Below, piece after piece: positions 1-7,200 of a stretch of 8,500 nucleotides of DNA. A program made the position numbers and the translations under genes. Origin of the DNA: Lentisphaerota bacterium. GTDB taxonomy: Bacteria > Verrucomicrobiota > Kiritimatiellia > JAAZAB01. Every line of letters begins with the position of its first letter. Within the stretch, counting starts at the first letter, position 1. Below the pieces are notes generated by a model. That model saw only the letters and a program-made list of their open reading frames with translations, ran no database searches and was not told the DNA's origin. The stretch covers positions 1 through 8,500 of the forward strand of contig JACQHI010000412.1 of the NCBI GenBank assembly GCA_016199105.1, written 5' to 3'.

Positions 1-55
1 CCTGCCCGCCCCGACTCTCCGAGAGGTCGGGGCTGCGCATAGCGCTGTGGGCAGG
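1..55. repeat. Nested palindrome / three-way-junction-like hairpin
   Basis: The outer arms CCTGCCC (1-7) and GGGCAGG (49-55) are exact reverse complements. They enclose two further hairpins: GCCCCGAC (8-15) with GTCGGGGC (26-33), and GCGC (35-38) with GCGC (42-45) around an ATA loop. Together they can fold as a closed three-way junction. A smaller hairpin, ATGGCG/CGCCAT (59-64 and 73-78), follows. No T-run follows, so it is not a textbook intrinsic terminator. It may be the 3' structure of an upstream transcript, a dispersed palindromic repeat or a structured leader; the sequence does not decide. No gene is seen in 1-118. Confidence 0.5.
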
Positions 56-103
56 TGAATGGCGCTCCGTAACGCCATGAATGGGGATAGTGCACTGATC
101 GAG

Positions 104-108
104 AGGAG
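104..108 (+). promoter_or_regulatory. Ribosome binding site before the 34-codon upstream ORF
   Basis: AGGAG lies 10 nt before the ATG at 119. It is the best Shine-Dalgarno match in the first 220 nt. The tsaE start codons at 208 and 220 have no comparable site, so ribosomes may enter here and reach tsaE by coupling. This is an inference from spacing only. Confidence 0.4.
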
Positions 109-118
109 CGAATAACAA

Positions 119-223
119 ATGAAGCGACGGCTCGCCACAGTCTCGCCCTCCATGGGCAGGAAAATCGCGGATCGTGGAGGGCGAGACTGTGGCGAGCCGC
201 TGATCCGGTGTTCGAGCTTGTGA
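119..223 (+). CDS. Possible 34-codon upstream ORF (leader peptide) overlapping tsaE
   Basis: An ATG at 119, preceded by AGGAG at good spacing, opens 34 codons that end at TGA 221-223. The peptide begins MKRRLATVSP and is Arg/Cys-containing; it resembles no family I know. Most of it is encoded by the 25-bp inverted repeat at 128-199, so its sequence is probably dictated by the palindrome rather than by protein function. Its stop overlaps the in-frame tsaE GTG at 220 in the classical GTGA arrangement, which would permit translational coupling. It could be a leader ORF, the remnant of a gene start disrupted by a palindrome insertion, or chance. Confidence that it is a real gene is low. Confidence 0.22.
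   Translation: MKRRLATVSPSMGRKIADRGGRDCGEPLIRCSSL
128..199. repeat. Perfect 25-bp inverted repeat, 22-nt loop
   Basis: Positions 128-152 are the exact reverse complement of 175-199 (25 of 25), separated by the 22-nt loop 153-174. No T-run follows, so a simple intrinsic terminator is unlikely. The inner end of each arm carries the octamer GGAGGGCG (176-183; reverse complement 144-151), which recurs in the two palindromic copies downstream of tsaE (788-795 and 957-964). That points to one family of dispersed palindromic elements. It ends 8 nt before GTG 208 and lies between the only good Shine-Dalgarno and tsaE, so in RNA it would shape translation initiation. Confidence 0.8.
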
Positions 224-717
224 GCCTGAGCCGCACAGTCATTTCGCGCAGTGTCCGGGCGACGCACGCTTTCGCCCGCCGCCTCCTGGCGGAACTGGAA
301 GCGGACAGGGGAACGGAGGCGGGGATCGTTCTCGCCCTCCATGGCGAATTGGGGAGCGGCAAGACCTGTTTCGTGCAGGGCCTGGCGAAAGCGCTCGACG
401 TGACGCAAGGCGTGACGAGCCCCACGTTCACGCTCGTCAACGAGTATGCCGGCCGGCGTCCGCTGGTGCATGTCGATCTGTATCGCGTGAACGGTTCCGA
501 GTCCGTGGGCGCTCTCGGCCTGGAGGAGTATTTCGATGGACCCGGCGTCCTCGCGCTCGAATGGGGGGAGAAGGCCGGAGCGCTTCTGCCTCCGGACACC
601 GTGCACGTGTATTTCGAAGCGCTTGGGATCGGGGGAACTCATCGGAAAATCAGTATTGGGTGTGCGTCTCCCACGGCAGGGTTACACCCCATAGCCCAGG
701 TTCGCCCCATAGCGTAA
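208..717 (+). CDS. tsaE: tRNA threonylcarbamoyladenosine biosynthesis ATPase TsaE
   Basis: TsaE is the small cytosolic P-loop ATPase that works with TsaB and TsaD to place threonylcarbamoyl on A37 of tRNAs reading ANN codons (t6A). Family marks are clear: Walker A GELGSGKT at residues 46-53, the TSPTFTLVNEY block at 70-80, HVDLYR at 88-93 and EWGEK at 118-122. The Asp of VDLYR and the Glu of EWGEK correspond to conserved acidic residues of the family. The start is uncertain: GTG 208 gives 169 residues; GTG 220 gives 165 and overlaps the upstream ORF stop as GTGA. Neither has a strong Shine-Dalgarno. The family core ends near residue 151; the last 15 or so residues, rich in Pro/Ala/Ile, are encoded by repeat-like DNA that includes the stop codon. 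Neighbouring genes seem functionally unrelated. Identity is near certain; the exact ends are not. Confidence 0.93.
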   Translation: MFELVSLSRTVISRSVRATHAFARRLLAELEADRGTEAGIVLALHGELGSGKTCFVQGLAKALDVTQGVTSPTFTLVNEYAGRRPLVHVDLYRVNGSESVGALGLEEYFDGPGVLALEWGEKAGALLPPDTVHVYFEALGIGGTHRKISIGCASPTAGLHPIAQVRPIA

Positions 718-722
718 GCTAT
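678..722 (+). repeat. Repeat-like sequence overlapping the 3' end of tsaE
   Basis: The decamer AGGGTTACAC at 678-687 recurs in the same orientation at 818-827. Between them are CCCCATAGC-type units (687-695 and 705-713) and a small hairpin, ATAGC-GTAA-GCTAT (709-722), whose loop holds the tsaE TAA stop. The internal repetition, and its position exactly where the TsaE family core has ended, suggest a dispersed non-coding repeat that fused to or replaced the original gene end. Family membership could not be tested here. Confidence 0.4.
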
Positions 723-770
723 CCTTGGAATACAAAAAGGAGCATGATTGAATGGCTCTAAAAAAATTTG

Positions 771-981
771 CGGCGGTCGAGGCCGCCCGCCCTCCAAATT
801 CGGCATGATTCAAATATAGGGTTACACGACGCAGGTAGACGCGACGCCCTCGTCGCGTTGCAGGGCCATCGCACGCGGCGGGGGCGCCGCGTCTACGTAC
901 CCACCTTGCTCCGCTTTTGAACCATGCCCCAAATTCGAATATTTGGCGTATTTCGTGGAGGGCGGCTGGCCTCAGCCGCCG
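771..981. repeat. Composite palindromic element with inverted copies and central hairpin
   Basis: Copy A lies in reverse orientation at 771-814 and copy B in forward orientation at 916-981. Two blocks match: 957-981 against the reverse complement of 771-795 (21 of 25 identical), and 916-928 against the reverse complement of 802-814 (12 of 13). Copy B has about 20 extra bases between the blocks, including CCAAAT/ATTTGG (929-934, 941-946). Each GC block can also fold on itself: copy B forms an 8-bp stem, 961-968 with 973-980. The inner arms enclose the hairpin at 835-896. The arrangement resembles a miniature inverted-repeat element or a pair of dispersed palindromes in opposite orientation. 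No target-site duplication is evident directly outside 771 and 981. Confidence 0.6.
835..896. repeat. Long imperfect hairpin, 24-bp stem
   Basis: Positions 835-858 pair with 873-896 across a 14-nt loop (859-872). There is one A-C mismatch (844 with 887) and two G-T wobbles (850/881 and 853/878). The outer arms read GTAGACGCG and CGCGTCTAC. No T-run follows. It lies centrally between inverted copies A and B and has the look of a dispersed intergenic palindrome. It could equally be an RNA structure transcribed from tsaE read-through. Confidence 0.65.
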
Positions 982-1028
982 TCGGGTGGATCGAAGCCCT
1001 ACTCGGCCAAAGAAAAAAACAATTAAAC

Positions 1029-1055
1029 TTGACTCTTGTCGGGAACGGGCATAGT
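1029..1055 (+). promoter_or_regulatory. Putative sigma70-type promoter of the giant gene
   Basis: TTGACT (1029-1034) is a near-consensus -35 box. CATAGT (1050-1055) matches TATAAT at four of six positions. The spacer is 15 nt, shorter than the ideal 17. An A-rich stretch just upstream (about 1010-1026) could act as an UP-like element. Transcription would begin near 1062, leaving a leader of about 47 nt before the ATG at 1109. The site lies after the palindrome cluster, which suggests the giant gene is transcribed independently of tsaE. Confidence 0.45.
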
Positions 1056-1090
1056 CTTGCATCAACGCGAACGAGAATGTTCAAAGGTAT

Positions 1091-1099
1091 AAAGGTGGG
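1091..1099 (+). promoter_or_regulatory. Ribosome binding site of the giant gene
   Basis: The purine-rich AAAGGTGGG ends 9 nt before ATG 1109. It is a moderate Shine-Dalgarno match. It supports ATG 1109, which is also the first usable start codon after an in-frame TAG at 1052-1054. The ATG at 1101 is in another frame and meets TGA after three codons. Confidence 0.4.
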
Positions 1100-1108
1100 C
1101 ATGGTCCC

Positions 1109-1246
1109 ATGAGCCAATGGCGAACAACTGGAATCGGGAATCAGGGCTGGCTTGCCCACCATAGCTCCCGGAGCGACGGTGGGCGCCTGTCGGGCGTCGG
1201 CCTTGCGTTCCTGCTGGTCATGGCCGCTGCTCTTCCCGCCAGGGCC
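1109..1246 (+). other. Signal peptide of the giant protein
   Basis: The first 46 codons hold a polar region with Arg at 5, 21 and 26, then a hydrophobic core LSGVGLAFLLVMAAAL (27-42), then PARA with small residues at -3 and -1. This is a typical Sec signal with an unusually long N-region. There is no Cys after the cleavage site, so it is not a lipoprotein. The true start cannot be earlier without crossing an in-frame TAG, and there is no later ATG before the hydrophobic core. Confidence 0.8.
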
Positions 1247-4200
1247 ACCGACGTTTTCGGGTGGCTCGAGCCCGGCGGCGCCATTATCAACGGCGCCCAG
1301 TGGCGCATGGATGGAGGCATCTGGCGATTCAGCGGCGAATCGAACAGCGTTTCGCCCGGAACGCATTTCATCCAATGCAAACCGGTCGTGGATTATTATG
1401 CGCCGCCGGTGATGACCGTGGTCGTCGCCGGCGTCACCGTCCATGCGACGAATATCTATCTGCCCTGGACGAACACCCTCTCCGTAACGGTGGACGGCGA
1501 CGTTGACCCCACGGTGGCGCAGTGGATATTGAGTTTGTCTCCGACCAATTTCGGCAAATACGTCAGCGGGATCGGAAACCAGTATCAGCTTCCCACCTTG
1601 TGTCCCACGGGCCGGTATTCCGTGACCTTTACCCCGGTCTCCGGTTACAACACGCCGGGGATCCCGCCGGGCGCCGCGATATCCTCGAATGTGTATGGCG
1701 CGGCCAACGGCTGGATCACGGGCCGTTATACCCGCATCACCGGCACCATCGTGATCAATATCAACACCGGCGCCTGGATATGCACCACCTATCCCCCCGA
1801 TTATTCCCTCTTTACCACCAGTTCGCTCAGTGGAAACACCACCAACGGCCCGACGACGATCTTTACCATCACGAACGCGCCGGCCGGCGATTACACGTTC
1901 ACCTTCATGGACGTAGACGGCTATGACACGCCCGCCGACCAGACCGTGACCATTGGGGCGGGCATGAATTTTGTGACCGCCACTTATCTGCTGGGCGCCC
2001 GCTTGACCGTCTATATCTACAAACAAGGCGACGCGATCGATGTCAACTATACGACGAACACCACCGCGGATGACAGGTACTTGCAAGGGATCGGCACGGG
2101 CACCTATAGTTTCAGCGGGGCGACCGGCGTCTTTTATAACGGGAACTGGTATTTCACGCCCGACGCCCAGGTTACCCTGTCGGCTTCCCAGACCGTGACG
2201 TTTGTGGGCGGGGTCGAGTATGACAGCTTTTTCTACGAGTGGGTGGTGGGCAGCCTGCCGTCCGAAACCAGATCGGTCACCATTACCATGGACACCGACA
2301 AATACGTCAAGCTGCTCTTCAGCCGGGAATGTTACACCAACGACAACGTCGGCGATCTCGATGCGGATACCCTGCCGACCGAATGGGAACGCGCCTGGCT
2401 GGGACCGGGCGCGGATAAGGACGTGTCGTTGAACAACGGACAATACGGCAATCAGGACAACGATTATATTCCCAGCAGTTTGACCAACCCGCCGGCGGTG
2501 TATAATTTCAACACCGTTTACATCTCGTATTATGGCACCAATCAAACGACACCGGGCTATCCCTTGCTGGGCACGGTGCTCCTGACCAACAGCTACAACA
2601 CCGGGGTCAAGTTTCTGAATCAACTGGAGTGCCGCGGGCTGGACGGCTTCTATAAAACCAACGCGGCGGGCGGAGCGTGCCCCAATGACGACCCGCCGAC
2701 CGATCCGAAATCGGCCGATTCCGACAACGACACCATGCCGGACGGCTGGGAGTATTATTTCTGGCGCTGGCGTTCCTCCGACGCCTATGGCCTCGGTTTG
2801 ACCAACGGCGCCAATCTTCCCTGGGTGCTGATCCGGCCGAATGGCGGCGGAACGTTGGCGGATTATGACACGGACGAGGACGGGCTCGTGGATGGCAACG
2901 AATACGTCTATGGCACGGACCCCACTCACGCGGATACGGACGGCGATCGCCTGGACGACGCCTGGGAAATCGCCCGCGGGCTGAACACGAGGAGTCCGAG
3001 CGAGCCCAACCTTAATCCGGATCTCGATTACTATGCCGTTATTTCCGGCTCGAGCATTCTGACCACAGGCATCGTGGGCACGGTGTTTGCCGCCCCTGTT
3101 TACAGTTCGAAGACGGGCGCCGAAACCAATTTCTGGTTGGATGCCAACACTAACGGTGTCTTCGATCTCTACCAGGACACGGTCCTGATGGGCTTCAATC
3201 TGACGAATCGAGTGGCGGGCGTTGCGTTCACCAACCCTGTCATGTTCGGGCTCAGTTCCAATTTATTGGTCTTCAAGCAGGGGTTGCCGGTCTGGGTGGA
3301 CTCGGACAATAGCGGCGCCTATTCCTCGAATGACGTCACGATCGTCAGCTGGCCGTTGAGGAACACCTATCTCTACACCATGCCCCCGCCGGAAGAATTT
3401 CCCGGCGTGTCCAGTTTCGATCCGTTCACCGCATGGCAGAATCCGGCTTTTCCCCTCACACCCCACCCCAACACGCAGCCCTATACGACCTTCTTGGAAT
3501 ACAACGGCGGGGATTACGTCGGCCGGGTCTCTTGGGATTCGGGCGGTCGGGTGATGTTGCCCAATAACGACGACGATCTGCTCAAAAACGCCAACAGTTG
3601 GAGCGACCCCGTGAACCCCGATTCGGACGGCGACAGCGCCTATGACGGCTGGGAACTCTATGTCGGCATGAATCCCAATGACCCCTTGGATGGCGCGGTC
3701 GATGAAAATCCGGGCGACAAGGATGGTCTGCTCAACGCGCAGGAGTTCAGCCGGACGACAGCGACCGGCGCCACGGAGTTCACCCTCGCTTGCGATCCGG
3801 GTGTGCTTAAGGCGCCCGCGCCCAACGATCCGCATCCGGCCGACACCGATTGGGATGGGCTGGGGGATGGCGGCGATCCGAATCCCAGCCTTCCCGATAC
3901 GGATCTCGATGGGTTGCCGGATGGGTGGGAGAGTTATGCGGGAAGCGATCCGACGGTGTCCGATGCCTACAGCGATCCGGATAACGACGGCCTCATGAAT
4001 TACCAGGAATACTGGACCGCCGCCGTGCCGGAATGGATGCTGTGCGATCCGAGCTGGAACGTGGCCTTCAATACCCGCCGGGCCATGCCGTGGGTAAGAA
4101 CCCTCTATCCTGATGATCCAGCCTATAACCCCTATATGTATATCCCCCCCGATTTCGTGACCGATCCTTCTTTCCTCTATTATAACGGGGTGGAAACCAA

Positions 4201-7200
4201 TCTGGCGACCTTGCGGCAGCAGTATCCGGCGGCGGGGGCCAAGGGCGCGGCGGAGTACCATTCCACCCGGGCCAGCGGATTGGGCGCGGAGGATTGCGAC
4301 AGGGACGGTCTGGACGATTACTGGGAGGTCTATCACGGCCTCAATCCCACCTTTGGCCTCATCAGTTTGTGGACGCCTGCCGACTATCGTTCTGCGGCTT
4401 GGTTCGACGGCGTCGGCGAAACGGACGGGGATCCGGATACCCCCGGTTACCAGTTGGCCTATCATTCGGATCTGTTCGACACGACATCCCCCCTGGTCCC
4501 GCTCTCTTCGTTGATCGAATTGGTGCAGTATATGAAGGCCGCGCCATACGACATGGCGGTGGACAGCATGGCCGGCCCGTTCAAGTTCGGGCTTGAACTG
4601 ATGGATCCGGATGGCGACGGCCTTCCGAATTTGGAGGAATATTCCTACACCCAGGAACGCGCCTTTTACCATACGGATCCCACGCCGCTCTGGCGGACGG
4701 ACTCGCGCGAACCGTCGAGTTTCGTCCGCCAGAATTATAAATTCACGCCGGACGGGGTGAATCTGGCCACGCCCTATTGGAGCGATATCTACGGCATTTA
4801 TCTTTTCTTCTCGTGGGGCCCTTTCCCGTATGAGGAGGTGGACGGGTTCGACACGGATAACGACGGCGTGAGCGATTATGACGAAATCGTCGGCGCCAAC
4901 GGCATTCTGGGCACCGATTCCCTGAACGCCTTCGATCCCTTCCGCAACCGGTCGCTGGTCCTGGACGGCAAGGACGATTTCGTGCGCACGCCGATCAGTT
5001 GGTGGACTCTGGACGAGGGCCATCTGACCAAGTTCACCATCGAGGCGTGGGTCAAGCCGGATCGGCCCCAATACGCGGAGGAACAGATCGTCATCGAAAA
5101 GGCGGGTTTGTATCGCAATCCGTACCAGCCGACCGGGGAAATCGTGAGGGCCAATTTCCGCCTCGGGATAACCACGGACGGGCTGCCGTTCATCACGTAT
5201 AACGGGCGCGGCGCGCTGACGAACTTCACGGCGGTGGCGCAGACCGGCAGTCGCCTGCTGGCCAATGTGTGGTCCCATATCGCCGGCGTTTATGACGGGA
5301 CCTGGCTGACCATTTATGTCAATGGCCAGATCAGCCGTTCCATCCGTTCCACGGAAATACCGGCCACCGGCTTTAACGCGAACAGCGATTTCTTGTTTGG
5401 GTCCCCGCAGACGATCATTGTGGGCGCCCGGGATTTGCAGCCCTCCGTGGGTATCCCCGGGGACATTCTGCCGGTGAGTTTCTTCAAGGGCTGCATCGAC
5501 GAGGTGCGCGTCTGGAACGGCGTCCGCTCGGCGTCCGACATCATGCAGAACAAGGCTCGCAGGATGACGTGGACGGATGTCAATACCGGGTATTCGACGC
5601 CCGGCGACAGCAACATGATCACCTATCTGACTTCCTATTATCCGTTCGACGATGTGCCCGACCCGGCCATCGAAGGGGTGGTTCCACGGGGGCTGGATCG
5701 GTTGGACACGAATCTCCTTTTCCATCCCACGCTCGTCTGGCAGCAGGATAACGAATTCCGTTCCAATGTCTATACGGGGTCGCCGACCCAGCCCTACAAT
5801 ATCGTCGTCAGCATCCAGGATTTTGCCGGACACATTGCCTCGATTCCACCTTCTGACGATTATTTTCATACGACCACGTGGAGCGGCACCACCAACATCA
5901 CCAATGGGGGCGGATCGGTCTTCATTATTTCTTATACTAATCTGGACCTGCCCGACGGCTATCGCAATACCAGCAATCCTTACAATATTTGGCTGGATTT
6001 GTTCATTGCCAGGGACGCCGTGGTGAAGGCGATCTATCCCTCCTGGTTGCCGACCATCGGCGACACCTCCGATTCCGTGGATATCGACGGCGATAATTTG
6101 CCGGACAACTGGGAGATCTCGCACGGACTCGACCCGAATGACGCCACCGGAAACAACGGCGCCTGGGGCGATCCCGATAATGACGGGCTGAATAACCGCT
6201 CCGAGTATCTCAGCGGCAACGATCCGTGGAATGCCGACTCGAACGGGGACGGCCTGTCCGATTATGACAGCCAGGCCGGACCGGGCTCGCGGACGTGGGG
6301 CGAAATCTACTCGGACACCGACGGCATGCCCGACGAATGGGAGCTCGCGAATGGACTGGATCCCTATTCCTTTGACGCGAATTTGGACAAGGACGGCGAC
6401 GGCTGGTCGAACCTGCAGGAGTATTGGGCCGGGACCAACCCGCAGGATGCCGACTCCTCCCCGAATCCGACCATTTCGGGAACCTATCATTATTTTGGAA
6501 CGAATGCCGGGGCCTTCGGGATCATTGCGTGGCAGACCAATACCATGGGTGGGGTGCCGGTTCCTTTGAGCGCGGGTGTGTCGGGGAATAATTTCCAAAT
6601 CAGCGGGTTCAAGGAAGGCGATGTGTATCTTCTTGGCTATTTCGATGTTAACAGCGACGATGCCTGGACGGACAGTACGGACCTTGGCGAGGGTGTTGAA
6701 CCGGCGGGGTTGTTGGAAAACCAACCGATTCATTTATCCTGGGGGGATGTGTCCGGGGCGAGAATTGGCTTGTCCGATTCGCTTCCGGGCTATTCGCGTT
6801 TTATCTGGGAGCCTTTTGACACCAGCTATTCTGTGGCTCTCAACCGCACGAGCGGGGCCGGATCGCCTCAGATTATGAGCTTCAATATCCAATGGCGTTG
6901 GGCCACTTTCGAATGGGATATGCAGCGGCTGGGTGTTTATGGGCTTTCGGCGGGAACGTACGAGTGGCGAGTCGGGAATGAAAGGCGGCAATTTACCGTT
7001 GCCTGGCCGTCTTCCTTCGTCACGCCAGACTTGGTGTCGCCCAGGGGAGATACGTGGAGTACGGCGCACAACATGCTGGTTTGGACCATGGATCCGTATT
7101 CGACTCTGTATCATTTGCAGGTCATTACGCCGACTCGCTCTTATGTGGATCAGTATTTCGTTGCGCCTTATCGTGACGAGAACGGGCAGTGCCGGGCGTA

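Noticed and set aside
760..787. Minus-strand intrinsic-terminator-like structure (GC hairpin followed by GCAAAT and T's)
   Set aside because: Read on the minus strand, the hairpin at 772-787 is followed by seven T's (760-766), but there is no real minus-strand gene downstream of it in the + sense to terminate. It is more simply explained as part of the palindromic copy A.
128..896. CRISPR array
   Set aside because: The repeats are inverted palindromes with different sequences and spacings, not direct repeats with regular spacers, and no cas gene is present.
924..1112. 62-codon + strand ORF before the giant gene
   Set aside because: It runs through palindromic copy B and the putative promoter, has no Shine-Dalgarno, and encodes no recognisable protein.
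1522..1926. 134-codon and other + strand ORFs in alternative frames inside the giant gene
   Set aside because: They are out-of-frame readings of the giant gene with His/Arg- or Pro/Arg-rich low-information sequence and no domain pattern.
893..2929. 678-codon open reading frame on the minus strand
   Set aside because: Same codon-register shadow of the giant gene, extending into the palindrome-rich spacer. No family pattern, and it starts at a non-ATG codon without a ribosome-binding site.
3263..6733. 1156-codon open reading frame on the minus strand
   Set aside because: It is in exact codon register with the giant + strand gene, so its stops could only come from + strand TTA, CTA or TCA codons, which are almost absent. 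Its protein is Ile/Arg/Gly/Val-rich with no recognisable domain, while the + frame has a signal peptide and clear domains.
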